NCBI GenBank assembly: GCA_964343305.1
Contig: CAYFJO010000385.1
Span: forward strand, 1 to 10,549
DNA length: 10,549 bases
Reading direction: 5' to 3'
DNA from: CAYFJO01 sp964343305
Lineage (GTDB): Bacteria; Planctomycetota; Planctomycetia; Pirellulales; Pirellulaceae
Shown here: piece by piece, positions 1-6,222 of the stretch
Layout of the letters: each line of letters opens with the position of its first letter
Numbering within the stretch: the first letter of the stretch is position 1
The notes under the pieces: model-generated
What the model was told of the DNA's origin: nothing
What the model saw: the letters and a program-made list of their open reading frames with translations, nothing else
Database searches by the model: none
Made by a program: the position numbers and the translations under genes

Positions 1-24
1 AAACACCGCGCAAATTCGAATCCA

Positions 25-88
25 CACTAACCCGACGCGCAAGCGAGGGGCGACGCCCAAGGCCCCTCGCTTGCGCGTCGGGTTAGTG
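25..88. repeat. Perfect 27-bp inverted repeat (long hairpin)
   Basis: The left arm at 25-51 and the right arm at 62-88 are exact reverse complements, separated by a 10-nt loop (52-61). The arms contain CTAACCCGACGCGCAAGCG on the left and its complement on the right, so the RNA would form a very stable GC-rich hairpin. No T-run follows the right arm (the next bases are AATAATCC), so this is not a standard intrinsic terminator. It could end transcription of a gene left of the window in another way, or be a REP-like dispersed palindrome. It lies 65 bp upstream of the permease start. Confidence 0.85.
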
Positions 89-153
89 AATAATCCGCGT
101 TAGAGGCGCGCAAGTTACAACAACGAAAGACGTACCGGCATCGAGGAACGACA

Positions 154-1377
154 TTGACTCTCTTCTATTTCATGTGGATCGTGTTTCTGGAATTGGCGCC
201 TTGGTTATTGCTGGGCGCTGGTGTCGCTGGCATTTTGCATGTTTTATTGCCGTCCGATTTTCTTCGGCATCAACTGACTGGGTATGGCGGAGTGGTGAAG
301 GCGGTCGGGCTAGGTGTTCCTTTGCCGCTCTGTTCGTGTGGTGTGATTCCGGTTGGCCTTGGCTTAAAGAAAGGCGGGGCCAGTGACGGAGCGGCAGTTG
401 GTTTCTTGATCAGTACGCCGCAAACAGGTGTCGACTCTATTCTCGTGAGCGCTTCGTTTTTGGGATGGCCGTTTGCCGCTTTCAAGGTGTTTAGTGCCGC
501 GGTCACGGGCGTTATCGGTGGATGGGTGACTCATGCCATGAGCAATTCGTCAGCAGAATCCGAGTGCTCACCATTGGATGCAGCAGGCGATGACCAACAA
601 GGCAGATCAAGGAATTGGCTGGCAGCTCTCTGCGGGCACAGCTTGATGCTGATTCGAACAATCTGGGGTTGGTTGGTCGTTGGCATCGTGGCTTCGGCGG
701 CGATTCACGTGTTTGTTCCCGAAAGTGCTTTTGCCGGGCTTTCCGCGTACGGCGGTTTGACGGCGATGTTGGTAACGCTGTTGATTTCAATTCCGTTGTA
801 TGTTTGTGCGACTGCATCCGTTCCGATTGCCGCGGCGCTGGTGGCGAGCGGCTTGCCGACCGGCGCGGCGCTGGTATTTCTGATGGCGGGACCGGCAACG
901 AACGTCGCCACGCTGGGTGCGGTCTATCGGACACTGGGCGTCCGGGCGCTGGGCGTTTATTTGGCAACCGTTGTGATCGGCAGCATCGGACTCGGTTGGG
1001 CGTTTGGCTTTGTCATCAGCACCGACGCCGCCATGATTCCTCATGAACACGTCACCACAACCTGGTGGAGTGTCGCCAGTGCCGTGATTCTACTCGTGCT
1101 CATTGCGTGGTTTGCCGTGCAAGATGTCGCGCGCTTCTTCAAGCGGCGATCCGTCGGGGTATCTGACGAACCGAAGCTGGAAATCGCCGTCGAGGGAATG
1201 ACGTGTAACGGTTGCGTCGCGAAGCTCGAGCGCGTTCTCACCAGCGACTCGGACATCGACGCCGTCATCGTGACTTTAAAGCCCGGACGAGCGATCATCC
1301 AAGGGGACGTCAGCAAAACTCGCGCGCGCGAACTCATCGAACAAGCCGGTTTCCAATCCGGAGAGTGCTCAAACTAA
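154..1377 (+). CDS. SO_0444-type Cu/Zn efflux permease with C-terminal HMA domain
   Basis: This is a predicted inner-membrane metal exporter of the permease family that includes ArsP/YraQ (DUF318) and SO_0444-type proteins. About eight hydrophobic segments form two similar halves. The first half carries PLCSCGVIP (58-66) followed by GGASDGAAVGFLISTPQTG; the second carries IPLYVCATASVPIAAAL (213-229) followed by GAALVFLMAGPATN. The conserved cysteines C60 and C62 fit a soft-metal path. A polar loop (130-153) separates the halves. After the last membrane segment (about 305-322) comes a heavy-metal-associated domain with the GMTCNGC motif (348-354; C351 and C354 bind metal), probably cytosolic. 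The start is TTG at 154, preceded by GAGGA at 143-147 with six bases between; an internal ATG lies at residue 7. The fold and metal-transport class are secure, but the exact metal (Cu, Zn or another soft metal) is inferred. No metal-responsive regulator is adjacent. Confidence 0.85.
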   Translation: MTLFYFMWIVFLELAPWLLLGAGVAGILHVLLPSDFLRHQLTGYGGVVKAVGLGVPLPLCSCGVIPVGLGLKKGGASDGAAVGFLISTPQTGVDSILVSASFLGWPFAAFKVFSAAVTGVIGGWVTHAMSNSSAESECSPLDAAGDDQQGRSRNWLAALCGHSLMLIRTIWGWLVVGIVASAAIHVFVPESAFAGLSAYGGLTAMLVTLLISIPLYVCATASVPIAAALVASGLPTGAALVFLMAGPATNVATLGAVYRTLGVRALGVYLATVVIGSIGLGWAFGFVISTDAAMIPHEHVTTTWWSVASAVILLVLIAWFAVQDVARFFKRRSVGVSDEPKLEIAVEGMTCNGCVAKLERVLTSDSDIDAVIVTLKPGRAIIQGDVSKTRARELIEQAGFQSGECSN

Positions 1378-1434
1378 CAGCGATCTTTTGGCACGGCAGT
1401 ATCGACCTCCGATCCGCTGGGCTCAAAACTCCTC

Positions 1435-1464
1435 TGGACGATTTTCGCGTCGCCGGTCTAATAT
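1435..1464 (+). promoter_or_regulatory. Possible sigma70-type promoter for the kinase gene
   Basis: TGGACG (1435-1440) and TAATAT (1459-1464) are separated by 18 bp. Each matches four of six consensus positions, and transcription would start near 1471, about 80 nt before the kinase ATG. The match is weak and planctomycete promoters are poorly defined, so this is only a candidate. Confidence 0.22.
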
Positions 1465-1552
1465 AGCGACTGATGTCGATGTAGACACACCCCAATCGTT
1501 TGTCACACCAGCGAGAGTGTTTCGATTTTTCCCTCATTTGTCCGACGGTGTC

Positions 1553-2707
1553 ATGTATTCGACCACGCTAAACAATCTAACGCCGACGCTTACCTACGGC
1601 GGCCAACAGTCCGACCATCCACCGAACGAACTCGTTGATCACTATCGGGATGTGCTTGAGGGACAGCGGCTGAACTGGACTTCGCATCACGGATTTCAAA
1701 AACTGCTCGGCAAAGGCGGCCAAGGTGTTGTTTATTTGACGGAGCGCCGGGGCGCCGATGAGTTCACCTTGCCAGTGGCCATCAAGATCTTCTCTCCCGA
1801 ACGATATGAGAACGCGCGCGACTACGACCAGGCGATGGGAAGGATTGCACGTGTTTCGGCACAAGTCGCCCAAATCCAACAAGACAACTTGTTGGACGTG
1901 CAAAACTTTGTCGATCGCAACCGAATCCGAATCATGGTGATGGAGTGGGTCGACGGTTACGATCTGCGGATGCTTTTGGTGCCAGACATGCTGACGCGAA
2001 TTCGGACGCGTGTGAGCCAAAAGCGGTGGTATTACATCAACCGTGTCATCGTGACGAACGGTCCCGTCCAACCGCGGATCAAACCAGGCGTGGCCGTGGC
2101 GATCGTTCGCGACTGTCTGGCCGCGTTGGCCGCGCTGCATCGCGAAGAAATCATCCACGGCGACATCAAGCCCTCGAACATCATGTTGAAACGAACGGGC
2201 AATGCGAAGATTGTTGATATCGGCTCGGCGTTTCACCTGGAAGACTTGCCTCAACATCGGACTTGCACGCCGACGTACGCCGCACCGGAAGTCTTGGAAG
2301 GCGCAGAAAGTTCGCCACGCAGCGATCTCGCCAGCTTGGGATACATGCTTGTCGAAATGCTAGCCGGCAGGCCGGTTTTTCCGAACGTGACAGACTTTCG
2401 TGAACTGCTGGAAGCCAAACGTCAATTGCCACATCGTTTAGAGTCGCTGCTGCCCGACGAGGTGACGGTCAACGATTTGCTGATGAACTTCTGTCGCGGA
2501 TTGATCGCTCCCGATCCGATGGTGCGATTTCCCAATGCCGAAGCCGCGGATCTTCGCCAAGGTGGCGCGGCCGCGTTTCACCGGCAACTGGTGCTGAGCG
2601 ACTTGTCGGTCGAATACGACAACGAGATCCGGCTGTGGCTGGAGGAATTGAAAGAGTTGGACGAGAAAGAAGAAAAGGACGGTACGTGGACATTGCCGTA
2701 CAAATAG
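1553..2707 (+). CDS. Soluble Hanks-type Ser/Thr protein kinase
   Basis: This 384-residue protein is a eukaryotic-like protein kinase that should transfer phosphate from ATP to Ser/Thr residues. It has the glycine loop LGKGGQGVVYL (52-62), the ATP-anchoring lysine in VAIK (K78), a hinge near MEWVDGYDLR, the catalytic loop HGDIKPSN (202-209, D204, K206, N209), the Mg-binding DIG (222-224, in place of DFG), APE (244-246), the subdomain IX aspartate D258 and the late arginine R327. All catalytic residues are present, so it is probably active. HGD replaces HRD, as in kinases not controlled through the activation loop. About 30 extra residues (146-178) sit between hinge and catalytic loop. No membrane segment or sensor domain is seen; the short C-terminus is acidic (EELKELDEKEEKD). 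The frame is open from a TTG at 1388, but the ATG at 1553 is preferred because the upstream stretch is compositionally odd. No good ribosome binding site is visible. Its substrate is unknown; the FHA activator nearby is a candidate partner. Confidence 0.87.
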   Translation: MYSTTLNNLTPTLTYGGQQSDHPPNELVDHYRDVLEGQRLNWTSHHGFQKLLGKGGQGVVYLTERRGADEFTLPVAIKIFSPERYENARDYDQAMGRIARVSAQVAQIQQDNLLDVQNFVDRNRIRIMVMEWVDGYDLRMLLVPDMLTRIRTRVSQKRWYYINRVIVTNGPVQPRIKPGVAVAIVRDCLAALAALHREEIIHGDIKPSNIMLKRTGNAKIVDIGSAFHLEDLPQHRTCTPTYAAPEVLEGAESSPRSDLASLGYMLVEMLAGRPVFPNVTDFRELLEAKRQLPHRLESLLPDEVTVNDLLMNFCRGLIAPDPMVRFPNAEAADLRQGGAAAFHRQLVLSDLSVEYDNEIRLWLEELKELDEKEEKDGTWTLPYK

Positions 2708-2731
2708 TCCAAAGCGTCGTCCAAAGGGCGG

Positions 2732-3745
2732 TCAAAACTCAATCGCCAGCCGCTGGCCTTCGTCACAACTCTGTTGGGCAGTCAACACGATTTTGAGCGC
2801 TCGATAAGCGTCTTCCAGATCCGATGTTTTGCGGACCAGGCTGGTCACGGCACGATGAAAATGCAGCAACAATTGCTCGCCCACCGGGCGTTCGCTATCG
2901 AGTGATTCCAAGTGTTGGCCGGCCTCGTCGAACCAGATTAACGTCGTTGGCAAATCAATAAATGCCACACCACGCTCACAACAAATCTGTAGCGCCGCCG
3001 GTGGACGAAACGAAATGGACTCGCTCCACGACTTTTGCAAATAGTGGCCGCAACTAATCTGTGCCATGGGGCCCGTGCCAGTTTGGCTTGGCTCTGAAAA
3101 GTCCAAACTCATCATCGCATAATCGTTTTCGTCTCGTTCGCCAGTTTGATGATGAACGCCGACGACCGATTGCGGCTCGGCGTCGATGATGTAACGGCAC
3201 CAGTCCACGAGTTCCATCATGTCTCGCATCGAAGCAGGGCATTGCGCCCGTGGACTTCCAGGTTTGCTTTGGTCCGCCGTCCAAGTTCGTTGATGGCAAA
3301 ACAGCAGACGCGGCTGTCCGAGCCGAGTGGCAATGAGTTCCTTCAAACGCAACGTCGCCGGTGCGTGGCGGCGCGGCAACTCGGCCATGAAGGCGACGCC
3401 CGATGCTTCGACTCGGCGTTTGACTTCTCGCGCCTGAGTGGGATCGATTTCCAAAGCAGCCGATGTGTAAACAGCTTTTCCAGCCTCGCAGGCGGCCAGG
3501 ATGGGCAATGGTCCGACCCAGTCTTGAGCCAGCATAAACACGGCGTCGATGTCGTCGCGCGCCGCGAGGGCTCGAAAGCCGTCCACGTGGGCGGCATTGA
3601 ACGGACGGGCTACTTGCTCGGCGCGACGGGCGACCTCCGCACAGATAGCGCGAACTTCATACCGATCCGACAATGCTCGCAATGCGGGTTGATGGCGCGA
3701 CTCCCACGCGGGTCCAAGTCCGATGACGCCTACTCTGAGCTTCAT
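2732..3745 (-). CDS. Gfo/Idh/MocA-family oxidoreductase-like protein lacking EKP motif
   Basis: This 337-residue protein has the N-terminal Rossmann fold of the Gfo/Idh/MocA family: VGVIGLGPAWESRHQPAL (5-22) is the dinucleotide-binding turn, followed by VRAICAE ending the second strand and by DDIDAVFMLAQDW where substrate-pocket residues usually lie. Family enzymes oxidise or reduce sugars and related compounds with NAD(P). Here the usual active-site EKP, after AGKxV, is replaced by S95-A96-A97 (in AGKAVYTSAAL), so the catalytic lysine is missing. In the later helix, where an H-x-x-D pair is normal, E177 and D180 are found. The C-terminal beta-sheet domain looks normal in length. The protein may therefore bind a cofactor or sugar without normal dehydrogenase chemistry, or use other residues. 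It lies 32 nt downstream of the sigma54 activator in the same direction, so co-transcription is plausible. It ends 24 bp from the convergent kinase. No clear ribosome binding site precedes the ATG. Confidence 0.8.
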   Translation of the reverse strand: MKLRVGVIGLGPAWESRHQPALRALSDRYEVRAICAEVARRAEQVARPFNAAHVDGFRALAARDDIDAVFMLAQDWVGPLPILAACEAGKAVYTSAALEIDPTQAREVKRRVEASGVAFMAELPRRHAPATLRLKELIATRLGQPRLLFCHQRTWTADQSKPGSPRAQCPASMRDMMELVDWCRYIIDAEPQSVVGVHHQTGERDENDYAMMSLDFSEPSQTGTGPMAQISCGHYLQKSWSESISFRPPAALQICCERGVAFIDLPTTLIWFDEAGQHLESLDSERPVGEQLLLHFHRAVTSLVRKTSDLEDAYRALKIVLTAQQSCDEGQRLAIEF

Positions 3746-3777
3746 AATAAATGACTAAATTCGAGACTTCCGATGTC

Positions 3778-5811
3778 TTATGCGTTAGGTTCCGGGCGTT
3801 TCGCTGCCAGATCGTATCGACGAATTTTACGGTCCAGCGTCGATCGTTCAATGCCCAAGATCGACGCCGTGCGGCTCTTGTTCCAGCCCGTGTTGTTCAA
3901 CGTATCGAGAATGTGCCGTCGCTCGACCTCTTGCAGCGACAGCGGTTGGTAAACTTTTCGCGGAGCTGACAAGATGTTGGACTCGCTGGCGGTCGAAAGG
4001 TTGGTCAGCGCCAAATCATCCGCCTGAATAAAATCGCCATGCGACAGCAGCACGGCCCTTTCGATGACATTTTTCAGTTCACGAACATTTCCCGGCCAGC
4101 GATACGCTCGCATTTGCTGAAGCGCTTCGGGCGTAAAACCGCGAATCTTGCGGCCTGTTTCGGAGTTGAAACGGCGGACAAAATGTTCGGCCAGTTCGAT
4201 CACGTCTTCCGGGCGGTGTCGCAGCGGCGGGACGACAATCTCAATCACGTGCAGGCGAAAAAACAGATCGCGGCGAAAGGCTCCTTCCGCAACGGCCTTC
4301 TCCAGGTCGCGGTTGGTTGCGGAGATCACCCGTGTATCGACCGTTATTGGCTTGCTACCGCCGACTCGTTCGAACGGATGACCTTCGAGGACTCGCAGGA
4401 ATTTTGCTTGGATCTGCTGACTCATTTCGCCGATTTCGTCCAGCATCAGCGTTCCCTGATCGGCAGCCTCAAATTTTCCGAATTTGCGTTCGGTCGCTCC
4501 CGTGAACGCGCCTTTTTCGTGGCCAAACAATTCGCTTTCCAGCAACGTTTCGGATAGTGCCGCGCAATTCAAGCAAACGAACGGGCCCTTCTTTCGCGGA
4601 CTGGAATAGTGCACTGCCTGGGCGACCAGTTCCTTGCCGACTCCGCTTTCGCCGACAATCAAAACGGTGGCTCGACTCGGTGCGGCGCGGGAGATTTCTT
4701 GATGCACCGCGTCCATCTGTGGGCTGCTGCCGACGATTTCACTTTCCACGCCCAGCCGTTTGCGAAGCTGATCGACTTCATGTCGCGTGACGGATAGATC
4801 TTCGACTAACTCCTGTTGCCGGCCCAGGTTCTTGGCCGCCAAAGCCACGTTGTCCGCGACGGCCAGCGTGAATTCCAATTCTTCCGGATCGGGAATCCGC
4901 TCCGCGTCCGTCGAGTACAAATGGATCACGCCAATCGTATTTCCTTCTTGGCGAATCGGTGCGCACATCACACTGGTTGCGTGAAACTCGCCTTTGCTGT
5001 CCCGGATTCCCAAGTTGCTGTCGCCTTCGATGTTGCGGGCCAGAACTGCTTGGCCCTCGCGCAATACCGTATCGGCGAGGAAACTGGAGATGCGTTGGTA
5101 CGAAGGCTTGTAGTCTGTGCGACTGGCGATGATCTCGAGTTTCGACCCTTCGTCCGCGGATTTAACATCGGGCGGCAGCAACAGCACAGCTCCCGCATCG
5201 ACACTCGTGCCTTCGAACAAACCATCCAGCGCCCGGTTGGCCATCGTGACGATGTCGCGCTGGCTGGCCAGTTCGAATCCCAGACGGCAAAGTTGCGCCG
5301 CCGCACGACCCACTTGCGGAAGGGCACTTTCGTCGTCCGTGGAAGGTTTGAGAAATCGCGTCTGACCGCGGCGGTGCGTGATGGTCGTGGGCTCGTATGC
5401 ATCCAGCACGTTCGAATCGCTGATCTGCGTGGAGATGGGCACCTTGCCGACAACCGTTTCGTCGCCTGTGGGGATTGCGCCGGACGAACCCGTTTCGCCA
5501 TAAGCCGACGTCAAGTCGTTCACATAGGCGAGTTGGGTGGTAGCGATTCGAACGACATCGCCCGGAATCAAGCGGTGGTCGCCTCGAACCGGATCGGAAT
5601 TGACCAGCGTACCGTTCCGGCTGTCCAAATCGCGGACCATCCAGCTTCCGTCGGCCAGAAAAATCTCGGCATGATTGCGACTACATTGGTCGCTTTTAAT
5701 GACAATTTCGCTCGTCGGAGACCGCCCAATCGTCACGTGCCGGCCGGGCACCAAACGATAGACGTCAGACCATTTCGAGCCTTCGCGAATCACGAGATAA
5801 GCTAACAACAC
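3778..5811 (-). CDS. FHA-GAF-sigma54 activator (AAA+, Fis-type HTH)
   Basis: This is a 677-residue bacterial enhancer-binding protein. It starts with an FHA domain (about 16-95) with the expected TIGR, SRNHAEI (44-50) and DLDSRNGTLVN (61-71), which binds phosphothreonine peptides. A low-complexity linker follows, then a GAF-like sensor (about 165-330) and a short coiled coil (330-355). The AAA+ domain (about 358-595) has Walker A GESGVGKE (387-394), the sigma54-contacting GAFTGA (434-439), Walker B TLMLDEIGEM (D458, E459) and arginine finger region FRRDLFFRL (512-520). A Fis-type helix-turn-helix is at about 627-668 (NKSRTASILGIERSTLDRKI). All ATPase motifs are intact, so it should open sigma54-RNA polymerase promoters. 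The start is GTG at 5811; GGAG lies four bases upstream, and an overlapping ATG (5813-5811) is out of frame and stops at once. With an FHA in place of a response-regulator receiver, control is probably through Ser/Thr kinase signalling plus a GAF ligand. Its target genes are unknown. Confidence 0.93.
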   Translation of the reverse strand: MLLAYLVIREGSKWSDVYRLVPGRHVTIGRSPTSEIVIKSDQCSRNHAEIFLADGSWMVRDLDSRNGTLVNSDPVRGDHRLIPGDVVRIATTQLAYVNDLTSAYGETGSSGAIPTGDETVVGKVPISTQISDSNVLDAYEPTTITHRRGQTRFLKPSTDDESALPQVGRAAAQLCRLGFELASQRDIVTMANRALDGLFEGTSVDAGAVLLLPPDVKSADEGSKLEIIASRTDYKPSYQRISSFLADTVLREGQAVLARNIEGDSNLGIRDSKGEFHATSVMCAPIRQEGNTIGVIHLYSTDAERIPDPEELEFTLAVADNVALAAKNLGRQQELVEDLSVTRHEVDQLRKRLGVESEIVGSSPQMDAVHQEISRAAPSRATVLIVGESGVGKELVAQAVHYSSPRKKGPFVCLNCAALSETLLESELFGHEKGAFTGATERKFGKFEAADQGTLMLDEIGEMSQQIQAKFLRVLEGHPFERVGGSKPITVDTRVISATNRDLEKAVAEGAFRRDLFFRLHVIEIVVPPLRHRPEDVIELAEHFVRRFNSETGRKIRGFTPEALQQMRAYRWPGNVRELKNVIERAVLLSHGDFIQADDLALTNLSTASESNILSAPRKVYQPLSLQEVERRHILDTLNNTGWNKSRTASILGIERSTLDRKIRRYDLAAKRPEPNA

Positions 5812-5825
5812 ATAACTCCGTTAGC

Positions 5826-5841
5826 CGCAACTACCTTGCCA
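5826..5841 (-). promoter_or_regulatory. Sigma54-like -24/-12 promoter upstream of the FHA activator
   Basis: Read on the minus strand, the sequence is TGGCAAGGTAGTTGCG, against the consensus TGGCACR-N4-TTGCW. The GG and GC pairs have the required 10-bp gap, and TGGCA and TTGC are exact. Transcription would start near 5815, only about four bases before the GTG start, so the ribosome binding site would not be on the message. That is an argument against use of this site for this gene, unless the transcript is nearly leaderless. Confidence 0.45.
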
Positions 5842-5911
5842 CCATCGTTTTACATTACAACGCCGCAGGGGCACATCGCAAGTCGCAAAACATCCCCCGC
5901 TCGATGGTGGC
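5838..5911. repeat. 10-bp inverted repeat overlapping the sigma54-like site
   Basis: GCCACCATCG at 5838-5847 and its exact reverse complement CGATGGTGGC at 5902-5911 are separated by 54 bp. The promoter-proximal copy overlaps the -24 element of the sigma54-like site. The distal copy is followed on the plus strand by GTGCTGATTGT, giving a second, poorer -24/-12-like sequence (TGGC at 5908-5911, TTGT at 5919-5922). The repeat could be a pair of activator half-sites or a pair of divergent -24 elements; the sequence alone does not decide. Confidence 0.5.
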
Positions 5912-5917
5912 GTGCTG

Positions 5918-6013
5918 ATTGTAGAACAATTGTCTCAATCGTTCGTGAGCAATTGCGACAATTGCTCTACATTACCGCTGTTTCGTGAGCAATCGCGACA
6001 ATCGCTCTACATT
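5918..6013. repeat. Cluster of palindromic repeats (two direct copies, one inverted partial)
   Basis: Two 32-bp units at 5942-5973 and 5982-6013 (period 40 bp) differ at only two positions, both T in the first and C in the second. The core of the first is a perfect palindrome: GAGCAATTG, CGA loop, CAATTGCTC. The two changes break pairing in the second copy. A third, partial copy in reverse orientation lies at 5918-5936 (its complement reads GAGACAATTGTTCTACAAT, beside GCGACAATTGCTCTACATT in the direct units). A related element occurs at 9859-9878. The shared inner palindrome suggests a dispersed intergenic repeat and not a local operator. Confidence 0.8.
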
Positions 6014-6030
6014 GGGGCGAAAAGGTTTTG

Positions 6031-6059
6031 TTGCAATTAAAATGCGGCGAAGTTATTCT
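6031..6059 (+). promoter_or_regulatory. Candidate sigma70-type promoter for the DUF1598-type gene
   Basis: TTGCAA (6031-6036) and TATTCT (6054-6059) are separated by exactly 17 bp; each matches four of six consensus bases. Transcription would begin near 6066 and leave a leader of about 157 nt. It is the best promoter-like sequence in this gap pointing right, starting 17 bp after the palindrome cluster. Confidence 0.35.
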
Positions 6060-6167
6060 AGATTCAAGAACTCACACATAAAGGCCACGTTCCCGTCAGG
6101 GGCTTCGTTCATCTTACACCCTAGATCCGTGTGTTTGCCAGCCTTCCAGTCGGAATAGAGGAGAGGT

Positions 6168-6214
6168 CGGTGAAAACTCACGGCAGGCTGTACGCCATTC
6201 ACCGTCTAAAGGAG
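6168..6214 (+). promoter_or_regulatory. Leader hairpin and strong ribosome binding site
   Basis: CGGTGAA (6168-6174) and TTCACCG (6198-6204) are exact complements with a 23-nt loop. They are followed three bases later by AAAGGAG (6208-6214), which is eight bases before the ATG at 6223. The ribosome binding site is the strongest in the window. A short stem directly before it could affect translation, but a stem of seven pairs with a large loop may also be chance. Confidence 0.35.
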
Positions 6215-6222
6215 TACATGTT

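Larger units (their letters stand above)
5812..6222. other. 411-bp divergent intergenic region without a gene
   Basis: No convincing coding sequence, tRNA or known riboswitch is seen between the divergent FHA activator and DUF1598-type gene. Going left to right it holds the sigma54-like site and 10-bp inverted repeat (5826-5911), the palindromic repeat cluster (5918-6013), a sigma70-like promoter (6031-6059), and a leader of about 157 nt ending in a small hairpin and a strong ribosome binding site. Confidence 0.7.

Noticed and set aside
15..23. TTCGAATCC resembling a tRNA T-loop
   Set aside because: The flanking bases do not form a T-stem, and no anticodon or acceptor arm can be built; it starts too close to the window edge to assess further.
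1389..1403. Sigma54-like TGGCACG before the kinase gene
   Set aside because: The -24 part is perfect, but the -12 part is TATC in place of TTGC, so the essential GC is missing.
1388..1552. TTG start giving a 55-residue N-terminal extension of the kinase
   Set aside because: The stretch has no ribosome binding site, an atypical composition and a candidate promoter inside it; the ATG at 1553 leaves the whole kinase domain intact.
3146..3754. 202-codon plus-strand open frame opposite the oxidoreductase
   Set aside because: Arg/Ser-rich shadow translation of a gene with a clear Rossmann motif on the other strand.
4816..5805. 329-codon plus-strand open frame antisense to the FHA activator
   Set aside because: It lies wholly opposite a gene with complete FHA, GAF and AAA+ motifs, and its translation has no recognisable domain.
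5942..6013. Two repeated units considered as a CRISPR remnant
   Set aside because: Only two units, spaced by 8 bp, with an internal palindrome spanning the core and no cas genes; a dispersed palindrome explains them better.
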